From NCBI RefSeq assembly GCF_965638725.1, contig NC_134951.1, positions 75,395,068-75,459,067 on the forward strand: a stretch of DNA of 64,000 bases. The letters are read 5' to 3'. The translations under genes were made by a program, and so were the position numbers. The notes below the pieces were generated by a model. The model was not told where the DNA came from and did not search any database. It worked only from the letters and a program-made list of their open reading frames with translations. The stretch comes from Aptenodytes patagonicus. Its lineage: Eukaryota > Chordata > Aves > Sphenisciformes > Spheniscidae. Numbering within the stretch: the stretch's first letter is position 1; each line of letters opens with the position of its first letter. Of the stretch, positions 34,176 through 49,200 are shown in pieces.

Positions 34176-37100
34176 ATGGTTTGAGTCTCCAGTAAGGAAT
34201 GTTGTCTAAAGCTTTTTGGAAACATAAGCATGCACTAACAAGTGAATTGCCCTTCTCCACTGTGAAGAGATGTGCAGGACGTACCTCCTTTCTACAAGGG
34301 GGTTGTATTTATCTTTCAGCACTTTCAGATGCTATGGTAATGAGTGTGATAGAAGACCTGGGGAGACAGAAATGTGCTGTGCACACCCCTTCCAGAAAGA
34401 TACCATTTGTATATGAATACTTAAAACTCTATTTCCTTCCTTTAAAATTAAGTGCTTCTGGTTGGCTTAGTCCTGTCAGCTCTGCTGGCACCACTGTGCA
34501 GCAGTGGTTAAAGGCACTGAAGTACTGCTATGCCGCTTGCAAGGGCGATGGAAGTGCTGCACCATACTAAATCAATAGCACTTGCTCGCTCGCTCGCTCA
34601 TTTACACAGATAACTTGGCATTGTGGCATTGCTGGAGGATGCCTCTCAAAACTGAGATTCACTTGATACTTCTGTGCCTGTGTAGTGTCAGGGGGGTCCA
34701 GCTGCTATGATGTCAGGCAGGTTATGTTGGGTGGGTAAGAAAGAAGAAAATAGTCACTAGTAGAATTAGCAGAAAAACAGAATTTGTAACTTGCATTGTA
34801 TTTGCCAATGCCTAGATGGGATTAATTTTCAGGTGTTGTGGCAGAAGTAGGTCAGTTAGTAACTCTTCATCTACAGAGGAATGCAGGTGATGTTATCAGA
34901 GCCTGGGTCCTAGTGAAAGTTGGCAGGCTTTTAAATGTCTGGCTTGCTCTGATAAACAAGACCTTGCCATTTAAACAGTGTTAGCCAGTATGCATACATT
35001 TTAAGAACATGTATGTCCTCTTTCTCTCCAGAGGAGGAGAGATCTCGCATTGTTAGGAGGGGAGGGGAGACATGGGGAATAGTATTTGTCTTTTCTTCCC
35101 TTCCATGGAATGTGTGATGGCTTGGAGGCAGTCTGCTTTGATGAATAAATTTAACTTTTGTGATTGTGTTTTTTCTGTAATATTTGCTTTAGTGTCTGAT
35201 TGTAATATGTAATAAGATTTTTATAGCTTGATACCTCTCATTGGAATGTGATCTGCAGGACAAAGACTGAAATTCAAGGCAGCCAAGAATAGTCACTGCA
35301 AATTACTGTGCCCTGGAGGGCCAGTAGCTGTGCCTGGCTTGTGCGTTTGAATGGACTGTATGCAGAAAGCGAACTTCTGATTAAGATGCTTCTATGGGAA
35401 GGCTGGTACTGAAGGAACAAAAGCAGCTGTTTACCCCATGGCAGAAAATTCTGACTAAGTGGGCCAGCCAAGATGCCTAGAATATCCAGACCCAAGCTGA
35501 GCAAGGATAGTGAGGGTATTGTATACAGGAATGTGCCTTCCAGCAGCATCTACCCTGTCTTCGGCTTGTTAAAGATTAAGTTAAGTGTATTTGGCCAAGA
35601 CGCTGCCTTTTGTTGAATCTCTCCTTTCTAACTTTTGTGTGCTTCAAAGCATGGAACTAGAAATCCAGCGTTTCCGTAACTGTCTCCTGACAAAACGTTT
35701 CTAAGCCACTGGGGACTTGCAGGGGCCTGTGCAGTCCTTGCAGGGCCTGAGCAAGAGTGCGGGGCCCGCTGTCCCGGAGAAGTAAACAGGAAGCCTACTC
35801 TTGGGAGTCTGTCCGGGGGCCCTGGGCCTGAGGACTGCTCACTGTTCCCATCAAGAAAGTTTCTGCCTTCGGTCTGGGCATAAGAAGACTCCAAAGAACT
35901 GTACTAGACCAGGATATGATGCATTTGGGGTAGTGCTGCTGAGGCAGTAGGTTTTCTCTAGCTCTTCCTACTTTTAGCCTGCTTTGTTAAAGAAACAAGG
36001 TTTGCACTGCCATACTGCCCTCAGTTCTTCTTTTCCACGGCACATTTTTAACATGCAAAAAACATTGGCCAAATTTGACAAGGAAGTGGAGATGCTAAAG
36101 CACTTAAGTTCTTGCTGCTTTTAGGAAATGGCAGTCATAGAAAGGGAAAAAAAACTTCCATTCTTGAGAAGAAGCTGGATTCCTGCTGAACACCAGAGGT
36201 CCTCCTATGGGAGAGGTGATAAAAGTGATTCAACAGCATGAAGACATTCCCAGGCTTCAGCGAGCCTCCAACCACCTGTGGGACTTACCGAACTTCACGT
36301 TTAAAAACAAACACCCTATTTCTGGTGAATGTGCTCACAACAGGTAAAGAACTGAACGTTTATGAGAGTAGTGTATGGAAGTAAATAATCAATTTGCGTA
36401 GGTGGCCAAAGAGTCTTCAGAATAAAGGGTTAAAAAATAAATACATCCAAAAGGTTTCAAGTTTCTGATTTCAATATGCCTTAGTGCTTTTAAAAATGTA
36501 TCCAGTATCTTCAGATGGATGAAATTACCTGTTTATATTTTTAAGCTAAAACTTGAAAATGTGGATGTTCAAAAATGAGGTGACAGCATAAAAGCTCCCT
36601 ATTTGGAGGTAGGTACTTAATTCCAGGTACTGCTAAATAAGACTGAATTTCTGGGCTACTCTGCTGACACTGTGGAGGGATCGCAGTTCCCCCGGTACAC
36701 ACATGAAGTGCTGGGCACTCGGATGGGATGTACTGCTACAGTCATCGGGAAGTTACGGTTGTGTACATGTGGTTCTTCTGGAAATGACAGGAGTGAGCTG
36801 TATGGTCAGCTGAAACCACAAACATTCCCTGCTGTTCCTGTCCTGCCAGAGGTGTTGGAGTGGACAGGACTTTTTATTATCTGGGAGTTGAAGAGTTGAC
36901 TTGTTTTATTCTAGAGTTCACACTTCCCCATCCTCATTTCCTTTTCATCAGTGCTGTCTCCAACCTCAGTTTCAGTATTGACCTTTGGTGCTTGTGGTAG
37001 TTAAACAAAACTGAACAAAACCCCCCACCTTCCTCTAATATTGAGAATAACATTTAAAATGTCGCAGCGGAAACATCAGCTTCTAAACTTCGACTTAGCT

Positions 37101-40100
37101 GAGGCCTGTTTGAAGGGGAACTCTCCATGCTTTAGGTTCTTTGTTCAGAGGTTAAAAGCTTAAAAATCAGCTCCTTATAGTTTTCTGTTGGACTCCCTTC
37201 TCTGTAACAACTTAAAAATACGATGTAGACTCTGTATACTGTTGTAGTCTCTGGATAAGAGGAAGTTAGAGACCTATTTTGTAGTCATGCAGTGCACTTC
37301 CTTTAGTTCTCTCTAGCTCTTTGTAGGCTTGAGGTGGACTTGACCAAAACCATGTTATGAATGGGGTCTGGTCTTAAAGCACTAAAGGCAAGTGAGAGAG
37401 GCTAGGGTTTTGCAACAGAGATCTCTTTTCAATCCCATGGACGTCAGACAAGTCAGTAGAAGTGGCGTAAGGATCATATACAGGTGGTTGGTGTTCCAGC
37501 ATGGGCGACGTGATAAGTGCCTACCCAAAAACATTCATGATAACCCTGCGTTCATCCTGGTGTGTGCTCTGCCTGATGACTGTCGGCCTTCTTGCTGACG
37601 GCTTCCTGTTTTTCTTTTCTCAAAGATCATTAGTGTGTTTATGAAACTCCCTGAGCATAAACCCGGGTTGTGCTCTGGGTGGGTTAGGGAGCTGGCAACA
37701 CGTAAGCATTCTTCATCAAAATCCCATTTTGGCACAATGCCTTGGTGTGTTTGCTCTTCCTTTGGGATGTGTGCTGAAAGAGTTGATCTGCATACTACCA
37801 TGCATGGATGGAAGAGCGTGCCATGTGTCCCAGGTTCTGGGCTGCCAAGAATCTTTACTCTCTGTAGGTAAAGCTGTACCTGCTTCCTTCCACTTGTCAA
37901 CCCCCCCCCCAACCCCACCTAAACAAAAAACCAAAACAAAGCACACACGCCCCCCGTCCCACTCCCCGCTAGTTATTTGGACAAACATTTTTAGTTGCAC
38001 ATTTAAGAAGTTACATTCAAAATTTTCAAGAAGTTCAGAAGCATTTCTGAATCTGTTGCGGCTCTTACCTTTGTTCACCTCCCCTTCCTATAGCCTGATT
38101 TTTTCATATAAATCTTGTATGTTATTGGCAACAGGATTACAGGTTTTGCTTGTAAGCTTCCTAGAGCACGGATAATGTCAATCCTATTCTATCAGTCACC
38201 TGTTGCATACGTAAGGACAGTATAAGCAATTTGAAAAACGTTAAATTACACTAAGAATTATGTAAATACTTGCTACAGGGTAGTAGTTTTGTCTAAAGCT
38301 CTTGGTCTGGTTACTGACAGAATGTGCTTTTTCTCAGTGAGCAAGACAGTAGCATCTAAACACGGTAGCTATGTTAAAAGGCAGCAGTAAACCGTATTAA
38401 GGTTTAGGTCTTCCAAGCATATGATAAATCATTGAAACTGAAAGACGGTTCCAAGAGCTTTCTGAAATCTTCAGCTGAACAGCAGTAGACTTTTGAACTT
38501 GAAACTTGTTTGGGACTTTCTGATTGTAAAAGGTACTTTTTATTATAAGCCCAGTGGAAAACACTTGAGTAATAGTATCTTTTTACATAAAAGGCAGAGG
38601 AAAAATAGATATTTTAGGCAAAACCAAGTTGGGATCCTGCTACATCAGATCTTAAGATGGGATTGTAATTTTCCAAGAAACAAAAGAAGTTACCATTGGC
38701 TGTACTATTGAGATCAGTTCTTCTCTGTTCTCCCTGTTCTGTGGTCAGATGGAGCGCTCGCTACTGTGGCGTAGTTTTGGGGAGGGAGGAAAGGTGGTCA
38801 TTTTGGCAAGTATGTAAAAATACCTCTTCCAAAGATACCGGCTCTTCACCAGCCTGAATACAGGATTGACCATCAGTAACTGATTTGACAGTCTAGCAGG
38901 AGCTGTTAAGTTAGTGATGTAAATTTTTTGGGTGAACACCTGTCTCCAAGTCCGAGTGTCTCCAACAGGGAGAGAATTTCACTGGCAGAAAATGTCTAGA
39001 CTTTGCCCAATAGTGTGTGAAAATCATATTTAAAATTGGGAGCATAGCTCATACTGTGTAACAGTGACTTGTCGTTCTTGGTGAACCAGGAGATTGAATT
39101 GAGGGAGTATGGCTTGAGGGTCTGACCCAAGCCTTGTAGAAGGCAGTAGGGAGATATTCTTGCTTGAGGCAGGATGGGGAATGTATTAGTTCCAGGAAGT
39201 ATTTAAAATATTCCTGGCAATAGACCTGCATTTGATTAAGCACCTGCTTTATCCTGACTGTCTTCTGCTGGTTAGGGGCTAAAGAATTTTCACTGTGATA
39301 CTACGGCCACCTACGCTTGTTTGATGTTCCCAGCAGGTGTACTTTTTCAGATGAGGAAGACAGTAATAACGCTTTTCTCTGGTGCTGACACGATAAATGA
39401 CTGTTTCCTTTAGCAAAGCAAATAGCTCACTGGGGTGTGTAGACCAAAACACCTGTGGTGTTCCACACTACCAGTTTCAAGAGACTGGTTTTTTCCATAA
39501 GAAAGTCTTAACACCATCAGGAAAGTGGTTTTGCACAGGGAGCCTCCTTGAAAGTCATGCTTGGTCCTCTCCGTAGCCTCCAGGAGCTGCCACAACAAGG
39601 CTGTCTTGCTTTGAGGTTGGTAATGATTCTTTCTGGTGAAGGTCTAGTTGTTTCACAAACCAGTAAAACCTCAGTCTTCAGCTCAACATAGGAACATTCA
39701 TTAGTGGGGGGATCTTCCCCTCTGAAAGCTTCTCCCACTGCAGCTCTTTCCCTCTTGACCATAGCAACGCCATTGAGCAGCAATAAATCTTTGCGCTGGG
39801 AAAACTCGTGCTTGTCAGCGCAAGGGAGCACAGCAGAGAAAGGCAACCACAGCCTTGGGCGCTCAAATGTTTATCTGCGCTGGTGAGCGAAAGGGTTTGA
39901 GACCATCTGAAAAATCAACTATCATCCTTTATTTCGCATGGTCTTCTGTCTCTCAACTAGTGATCACCTAGGTAAAGGCCCTTAACAGATTTCAGGAACT
40001 GGGTAAGGGTCTTCCTGGCTGACTACGATTTGAATGATGTTGAAGTCTTTTGCTCATGGCTTTTTACAGTAGATGGGTTTAGTAATTTCATTACAAATGA

Positions 40101-43100
40101 AAGACGAGTGCAAAATTCTCTTACCTGATTTTCTTCTTGTTTCTTTTTAGAAGATCTGGTTTGTTCTTATTTACGTAGTAAAAAAAAGGTTTTACTGGGA
40201 AGTAGGAGTTAAAACGATACTATGCAATGTTGTATGCTTTGCTCTGTTGCCTTCCTGGATTATAAATAACGCAATTTTCTCTTTCTTTTCCAATAGTACT
40301 GCTCCGTGGTGGTCTTATGATGAGGTATGTGGCATTCTGCAAGTTTAAATGGAGCAAAGAAGACCCTTCTGCTCTAGGGATGTGGAGTCAAAGGCTCTGG
40401 GTATTCTGCTCTTACAGCTGTTCCGGGCAGCAGAAAACTAACATGTTTCTTTAGTTGTGACCTTAGGAACACTTTCCTATTTCTGTAGCCACTAACCCGC
40501 CCAGCCAGACCTTTGTGGATCAGAGGAAGCTTTGTGCCAGAGGCGGGATAGATGAGGCGGTGTGCTGCCATTTCATCCTGTGACTGCCTGGGCACTGCTT
40601 TGCACAGCAGCAGGGCAGCCTGGGTCCCAAAGAGTTCCCGGGAGCCTGGGTGCAATGCAAAGGCATAACCATCAGCTGGAACCGGCTGGGAAGCGGTGGC
40701 GAGGCTTGCTTACCAGCAACCAGTCTTTGGATTAAACAGGATGCCACTACAAAGGGTTTGGCCGCCCTTGCTTCCTCCCACAAAGTATGCAAGTAGGGGG
40801 GGAATTTCTGTCCAGCAAAGGGCATCCCTGCTCTGTCGTGTCACTTTGCGACAGTGGCAGAGGTGCTCTCCTTCTGCAGCGGGGTACCCCCACCCTCCCT
40901 GGCCCTGTGGGCAGAGGGCACTGCTCCTGCAGAGCTGCCTGCAGCATCCAAAGGGTCCCAGAGGTTAACCCCACCTTGAGTCTCCAACCCTTCCTGCTAC
41001 CTAAAAGTGGATTTGGGGCATGTTTGTTTGCAGCAAGGTAAAGAACAAGCAGAGGAAAACCTCAGGTTTCTATTGGGAAGTGCCTGTCGGTCTTTGCCGT
41101 GGACGGGATGCATGTCTCTGAAGTAGTCTTTCAATCGAGGCACTAGTAGGTTAGGGGGTTGGGTTTGGGTTTTGATATTTTACTGTAGTCTCCCAGAGCA
41201 GGTTCCCTCAGATGTGAAGGTGTTTGAATGAGGCTTTGCAATATCAGGTGCTAAGCAAAATGTTGATTTTTTAAAATGTTTTTTTTCCATGTGTCCCTGA
41301 AGGTCAGAAATTTGACAGACGTAAGGGGAATGAGGCTGAAATAACTTGGTAAAGCATTCCTGGTGGAAAACTTTTCACGTGCCCCAGAATTCATATGCCA
41401 TTTTCTTACTGCCCAGTGTTGTGGATCCCTGCCAGAGTGGGTTTGACTAATCTTTGCCTGTGACTCAGAACAGAGATGTGTTGGGAACCGCTTTTTTTTT
41501 CTTTTTTTGCCTTTTGAAAAATGAAGTGAGAGTTTATCAACCTGTAGAGTTAAATGAGAGCTCGGCCAGCCAAATGAGGAAGTAAAACCTTCCTATAGAA
41601 TGAGCTCTAACCTGCTCACTGCACTTGTTTGCTCTCAGTTGACATCAGCCTTGCCATAAAGCCTCTAAATACAGGCTGACAACTTCCTTGTGAGCCCAGT
41701 ACTGCTCTGAATCCAGCTTCTGGCTCGCAAATGGTGGGACGCAATCGCAGCTGTCAGGTAAGGCAGAGAGCAAGCGGGGCTACCTGTGAGTATGGCTCGC
41801 TCTCTGGGGTGTTTGCTTTTGTTGGTTTTGGCAAACGCAGCGGGGAAGGGGGGGAAGAAAAAGGCAAATCTTTTCTTGGTCATCAAGACAAGAAGTGACT
41901 GGTCTTGTTATTAAGAGTTTATGTGCATCTCTAATTTGTGAAAGTAAAAATTCTTATTTTTCTGAAAGCAAAGCAGCCCATCTTCTTTCAGAGAAACAGC
42001 TCATGGAAGGGCTCAAACGGGCTGGCAGGCTGAGGCAGTTTGTGGTGTGATCCTCAGGGACAGACAAGGAAGAAGAAGTGGCCCAGACCTAAGGTGTGAG
42101 GGGGAACACGAATGTGGCAGGGAGCTGTTGCTGCGCTCCTGGTGTTACTCAGCATGCACGTCTAGTTTAAAGAAGGCCCAAACCTGCTCTGCCTTGACCA
42201 ATGCCAGGTCCGGCTGGGGCCGTGTCCCCTCTGCGCCTGCTTGGGCAGGACGGGGCTTTGGTGGGGGCTTTGATGAGCCCCAGCTCCCTCTGTGTCAAGC
42301 TGGTCCTTATTGTGGTTCTGTGGCCTGAGGCCACTGGAGGTGCTGCTTAAACACACACCTGTGGGCCACCTGGTCCTGCTCTGACTGTTCGCGAGTGGAG
42401 CAAATGTCTGGTGGAAGGACTAGGCAAAATCCATTCTTCAATGCTGTTCAAGCTGAGGAATTAGACTACAACCAATATTTTTTTGGAAAGTTTTTACAAA
42501 AATTTCAAATTATTATTTTCTAATTTTCCAAATCTGTCAAAAGATAAAAAAGACAGAAGACCTTGGCAGGTCTCTCAATTTTTTGGTCAAATGTAATTCT
42601 TTTTTATAGCTAAACTGTTAAGATTAAAATAGAATTTTGGAAATGTCACTAAAGCCGGTCCCTCTGTGCGTGCGTGTGGGTATGCAAGAGGGGGCACAAC
42701 ACCGCAGACAGAGAGGGGTGCTTTTTAAGCTAGAGCATAGGATGGGCACACAACTACCTGTGGATAAATTTAGCCAGGAAATGAGAAGACTTTGGCTCTC
42801 AGTGGAGGGAAAACAAGAGCAGCTTCCCAACAGGGTCTGCTGAGGTGAGGGGGGAAAGCGGCAGCAGGAAATCTAAGTAGTTTGAAAACAAAGGTCATAA
42901 AGTTTATAAATGGGATTTCACAACCTGTTTGTCTGTGATAGCAAAAGCTGGACTCTGTGATGCACAATTTCTCTTCTTGTCATATGTTTTTGTGCTGGTT
43001 ATAAGCACCCAACTGACCTGTTGGACTTGGGCATGCTACTGGCTGTTTACTAACTTGTAAGCTAGTGATTTTATTATCCTTTAATTCTCTTTTTAGAAGG

Positions 43101-45782
43101 GTCACCTTAGTGTTGGCTGTGACCAAGGCTTTTATCTCAGGGTTTCAAACTTGTTCTCCCTGTGGTGAAAACCCTGCAGTCACAATATTACTCCTTTTTA
43201 ATATTTGGCCAAACTGCAGCAGAAATCCAGTGGTTCACTTTGCAGAACTAGCATGTTGCTGGTGATGGCTGATACTTCATCGTATCAACCCCAGGCAGCA
43301 ACCCAGAGCTCAGCGTTTCCCATGCGTTGCCCCAGCTCACCAAGCCGAAGGGTGTACAAAAGGGCCAAGCCTTGCAAAATGCTGCCTCTGCGTGCCAGGA
43401 TGCAAAGGGTGCAGATGCGGACCACGGGCTCAGGGCTTCCTGGGATGGAGCTGGAAAAGTGATGCGGTGAGCAGCCTTCATCCAGCACATCCTCGCGTGT
43501 GCTGCTGCTGCTGGGGGCTGTGAGGTGCACGCTGCAAAACAGACGTGGCCTCTGCACCCTCTGCAGCTGGAAAGCTGTCTGGTAAAATTCTGGATTCAAT
43601 TGAACCTACTTTCTGATGAAATCCAGGACAAACATACACACAACACAATGTGATGCTAATGTGGAAAAATGGTCTGATACATATATAAAAAAAAAAGCGT
43701 CAGAATAGATAGAAGTACAGGTTTAAAAATAATAGTGATGGCTATTAAAATATGTATTAAATATTTTCTTTTCAACCTGAGGACAGATAGCAACTAAAGT
43801 TTTTCATTTACAGTAATTTATTAAAATAATCTAGACATCAAAAAAACCCAAGTAGTACATGTTAAGTGTTTGGAGTCACTGACTGCACACCTGGAAGCAG
43901 GGTTTGCTACAGCGCTAGCCCAGCTGTCACAGCTTCAGCTCTGTCCGGGTACAAAGATACATTAAGGGATTTCAGTTCAGAGAGTAGCTACTTCAAAGCT
44001 GAAAAATCATTTCAGTAATGAAAAAGCAGGCAAATTCCTTTTCATCTTCAGTCCATGAATTAAAAACAAGGATTAGATGTAAAAACGGTTACACTTGTAG
44101 ATTGCGCTGTGAGGAAAAACACTCAAGCCCACTGGCTAAAATCAGCAACACTTTGGTTTAGATGGAAAAATACAGACGGTCACTGCTTTCCCCTTATGTA
44201 TATGACATACTTAAGGTGTTTTTCATTTCACTGATGCTATTTGTCACTTTTAACAGAGTGCCAGATTTCTTCCACAGAAGAATACCTGAAAGTTATAAGG
44301 CTACATAGAAAAGTAAAGGTGAAAGTTGTATGAGGTGGGTTATTAACTAATTATCAGGTTTTCCTGCTGAACTAATCGGTTTTAAATTAACTGAACCCAA
44401 TGGGGATTTCTTCCCCATAGCCCAGGGAGCCCTCAATGCCTTGGGGAGGAGCTGCACTCATGCTCCTCTCCCATCTCCCAGTCTCCAGTCCCTCCGTGCC
44501 TTCCTCCAGATGGTTTTGGCTTCTGAGCTCCTGGAGTGGCCCACTGCTGGGCAGGGAGTGGCCAGTGGGCCAGCGGTGTGCAGGGCGGGCTGGGAAGGGG
44601 AGCCGGTGGGTGCGATGTGGTTATGGCTCTGGGCTCGTCATGGAGGTAGTTGTTTGGTCAGTTAATTCTGCATCATTTGCTGGCTGCAATTAGTGAAGGG
44701 AAGAGGGCCGCCCTTACGTCCTACACGTGGGTAGGTGAACCACTCACAGCTTTTATCCAGGTAGCACCAATAAGTGCAGAGATGTGGTGAGAGAAGCTTC
44801 AGTGCAAGCATGCCAACAGTGACCAAAGACGTTTGGCTTGATGGACGAGTAGTCACCATGTATGTCCTGCTCTTGTCACACTTATTAGGCTGAAGCAGCT
44901 CTGGGTATGCCTGCGTATGCTGCCCATCACCTTCATTTACTGGGTAGACCAGAAATGTAAATAGTGCAGTTCTGGAGAAGCTTGAAGTAGCTTTCTGCTA
45001 CTTCTGCACACTCATTTCTGAATTGTTTCTCTTGACAATAAATACAAGTGAAATTGAAACCGCTTTTCAGATTGCCTGCTTCCAACCACTGCCCCGACAG
45101 CCTTCAAAAAACAAGCCGCTTCTCTGAACATAAAAGCCCTCACTGAAATAGCAAATAACAGGAAAAGAGTAAGTCAGGCATCATCGGAACAGATGAGTGA
45201 CAGAATTTCGTAAGGTATGTCTGTGTATACACACATGGACACATACTAGGAAAGACAAAACTATAAAAAAATGTTCAGAGTTCCCAGCTACTCTGCAAAC
45301 AACACGTTTCCTTAAATCACTCGATGAAATTTGCTATGCTTGTTAAGTTGCTATGGCATCTGAGCTCATCTAACAATATTCGACAGATTTTAATCTGTGG
45401 CTCACAAACCACACTGAGCGAGTTGAAAATCCCCGGTTACACCGTGCTTTATATCATTTCCTGTGAGATAAGTCTGAAGAACAAACTTACGCATACAGCG
45501 TGTCTGTGTAGAGACGGGCTTGCATAGCTCGTGAAGTACGATGACACCTGTCTGACATAACGCCTGGAGAGTGACAAACATTGCGTGGGACACTCCAGTG
45601 CTTTTATAAATAAGAGTGGACCAGAGAAATGCTTTAACGCTGAGAGAAGACTGGACAGTCTCTTCAAAGAGAAGACAGCTGGTCAGATAGTCTCTTTGCT
45701 GTGCACTAGGCAAATAACTGAGATTGCACGTTTTTCCTTAACGCTTGAATTTTGTTGTCTCTAATCTTTCCCCCACCTAAAG
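34176..45782. other. Intergenic region between PPIL4 and ZC3H12D
   Basis: 11.6 kb with no convincing coding frame; the longest open frames (120-148 codons) have no recognisable domains and overlap each other. A short GCTC tandem run occurs at about 34582-34599 and a C10 run at 37901-37910. Noncoding first exons of ZC3H12D or a lncRNA could lie here but cannot be identified from sequence alone. Confidence 0.6.
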
Positions 45783-45839
45783 CTGATGCCTGTTGGATGA
45801 GGCTGGGAAGACAGGAGCACTGGGTTTAAAGGAACGTAA

Positions 45840-46222
45840 ATGCCTGCTAAGATGGCACTGGCCAGTTCACTTTCTAGCAAGCCAGTGCCACCACGCACCA
45901 GAAAAGTTTCTACAGCAGAGGTGGAAGTGCACCAGAGCAAGCTGGATTTTTTCTGCAAGCTGGGCTATGGTAAGCAGGATATCTGCAAAGTGCTGGAGAA
46001 CCTGGGCCAAGAGGCCCTGGAGGATGATGTGCTGAAAGAGCTGATTCGGATGGGGAGCAAACCTCAAGCTCTGGAGAGCCAGGCTCAGCCTTCCCCACTA
46101 AAACTTATTGCCCGTGGCTCATGTAGCGCTTCACCAGGGTCGAAGTGGCTTGGAGAAGATGAAAGTGATTCTTCTGATCATTTGAGACCCATTGTGATCG
46201 ATGGCAGCAATGTTGCAATGAG
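45840..46222 (+). CDS. ZC3H12D: ZC3H12D coding exon 1
   Basis: Encodes the N-terminal extension, the UBA-like region and the first RNase strand ending VIDGSNVAM plus two bases. A likely acceptor (pyrimidine-rich stretch ending CACCTAAAG at 45782) suggests the exon begins at 45783 and that a noncoding exon lies upstream. Residues 1-32 (Ser, Pro and Lys-rich) have no counterpart in the shorter human start. The donor is GTAAGC. Confidence 0.94.
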
Positions 46223-49200
46223 GTAAGCTCTGTTTCCTAAAAGGGATCTGTCTTCCTCTGAAGCTTTTGAATTTTAAAGCTGATGGCTTGAAGTATGTTT
46301 TTTCTTCAGGTGAGAGGTGCATTGATGTATTTGATGTATAATGTATGAACCAGTGCTTATTCCTGTTCTTTGGCTGAGGCACAGCTTCTAGGGACCATAA
46401 ATACGCATGCCAAATGCAATCACTGGCTCGCTCTGCATTTTGACCTTTCATAAGCCACCATCTAGCTAACCACTACTGTTTATGGCAGTATGATTCAGCA
46501 GCTCGCTCTCCCTTTTAGTTCACCATTGATGTTTATGTGCCTTTTCAAATGGGTACCTAGGATTTCTAAATCTATATGCTGAGATGTTTCCAGGAAAAAC
46601 TGATGACCAGATAGACAGAACAGCCCAACTAACCTAAGAAGGTGAGGGAAAATAAAGACGGGTGGCTGTGGTTCCTAACAACTTCACAGTTGTACTGTTT
46701 TGACTTGCAAGCAAACCCCAACAATGTTCCCGGCTTGTATATTTTGTTGGTTTTTGGTTTGGCTTCATTTTTATGGAAATATAAGGGAATTGATAGTTGA
46801 CTTGTACTAAATAGTCTCATTTCCTCCTTAATTAATTCTGTTTCTGGGAAATGTCATAGCAACCCATCCTGGCCAATTACATTTCCTAAGCAGTGCCCTG
46901 ACACTGTGAAAGCACTCTTACTGATGGGGAACCCGCCACGTCCATGTGGATGGGAAGTCCAAAGACAGTCGTGGGTTGGCCTCTGTTTACCTGAGCAATA
47001 CGAACGGCCAAAGGCCCCGGCAGTCGGGTGTCCGGGACGCACTGGCTACCCACCGGTTTTCCCTGTTAACTTCCCTTCCCGCTCAGCATGGCCAAGCCCG
47101 TCCTTGCAGGTTGGGACAGGGCAGAGGAGGGCTTCTTCCTTTGGTTAGCTTTGGTGTGTCTTTTGGTTTAGTGGGCATGGTGGTGTTGGGTCGATGGTTG
47201 GACTCAGTGATCTTAGAGGTCTTTTCCAACCTTAATGATTCTGTGTTTCTATTCTATGATTCTATGTGAGGTGAGATGAGACCACATCCCCTCTGGTTAG
47301 AGGGCAAAGGGGACAAGCACAACCAGAGCAGCTGGAGACTAAGAAAATCATGCCATCTTCTGTATGAAGGGAAAAATCCCATCCAAAAATGAGGGGTTCC
47401 TCGGTCAGGGCAGCTCACGAGGAGTGAGAAATACACAACGGAGCAAAATCCCTTAGCCTTGGCTGAGCCATGAGCTTGGTAGCCAGGTGTTAGGTTCTCC
47501 TGCCCCCATTTGCGTTTTCACCCTAGACCCTCCTTAGGGTGTCCTTCTTGCCTTTCTGCAAAAGAAATGAGCACCCATTCAGGCAGAGCAGCTGAGCTGA
47601 GCACCTACCCTTTCATCGTGTTAGGGGCAATACTACCCCTGACTGGCCATGTGCTTCATTCTCCTGGCACAACCTTGTCCTCACCAATTTACCAGGGCTT
47701 TTTTACAGCAGGCAGAGGTGGACAAGGCAGAGAACAGCGTTGTTTCCAAGATGGCAGAAGATGCACCCTTGCCACTGACCAGGAGGCCCAGAGTAGGTTG
47801 GTGGCTAATGAGATAGTGCGTGTTTTGAGCTTGGAGTACTCTGGGAAAGCTCCGAGATCATCCCGCTGCGCCAGCCTGCGCACGGGAGCTTGATAGACAG
47901 AGATTATTTAAAATAAATGTCGTTACGGGTATGCGCAGCAAATGGCTTGAGCTAGCGTGTCATATTGCTTTCCTAGACCATGTGCCCACCTAAATGGGTT
48001 TTCAAGAAGCCACACGTGCTTCTGGCATGTAAAATTTAAATCTTTTCATAGAATAATTTCCCAAATGTGAGTCCGAGAGATGTTTGCCTGCTAGATTATT
48101 GAAGGCTGGTGTTCTGCTGTGGATTCCTCGTTTCTCACCTAAAAGGAATTAGAGGAATGTGAAGTACTTTTGATTTTTAGAAAGGCAGGGGGTTTACAGC
48201 TCTTCTCAGCCATCCCCAACCTCTGTCTTGACAAAGTTAAAGACTACTTGGATGATGGAGAAGACTATTGAGCTTGTCAGTTCAGTTTGTACTGAACCAA
48301 AGCAGCCTGGAAGGAGCTGCTTTCCTCTCCTGGATGCCTTTCCAAAGCGGTGCTGAATGGCATTTACTTTGGCTAATGGGACGGGCTTGGTGAGTGCTTT
48401 TGGTATCCTTGCTTTAATTTTTCTGGTTTGCTGCTGTCAGACAGAGAAGGGCTGTTTGCAGAAGTCAGGGAAAAGGGATGTTAGGTTTCCTTGCTGGGAA
48501 AACTTCATCATCATCAACACCAACAACCATAAAAGTGCCAGAGAAGCAGCAGTTTAGGGGTGAAGCTGTCAGAAAGTTGAAGCTTGGAAAGGCAGTTGCC
48601 TGTGTGGAGAAAAGCGTCTTGAGCATTTGTATTTCTGTCTTAGGATTGGTGTTTCTGGAGAATTTCAGAGATGGCGTTGAGGGCCCATTGCGGGCTGCAG
48701 GGTTTTGAAAAGGATGTATATGCCCCAGGGTAATAAAGCAAGTGAGTGAGTTGGCGGTCTCCAATCATCAATTGGCCTATCCATAGAAATTGAATGCCTT
48801 CAGCCAGTCTCACTAGTCAAGTGTCTCAGTACACTTTGCATTTCCATCAGATGTAATGAACAACTTAGCCGTCTGCCAGCCTATCCGTGGGAAACAGGCA
48901 GGATGGTTTAGCAAGGCTAGTGGAAAAAAATAAATGGACTTGTGTTAACATGAAAAGGGAACTGTCATAACCCTATTCACTGCACACCGAAGAAGCTGTC
49001 TAGTCTCGTGCTTGCACTTACACCCAGTTTTTAAGCTGTGATAGGTACAGAGGCCTTTTCCTAGGCTAGCGGAGTCCTGCGTTAGGCTCTCTCCCCTCTG
49101 CGACAGCTGTGGCTGATGTTGTGTCACGACCAGGTGGAGATGGGTCAAATTCCATTTGGAATTATTCCAAATTATTCCATTCGCAGTTTTCAAAAGGAGT

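Noticed and set aside
34199..34570. 123-codon frame just after the PPIL4 poly(A) signal
   Set aside because: No domain, no splice context and no similarity that I recognise; it starts after the expected cleavage site.
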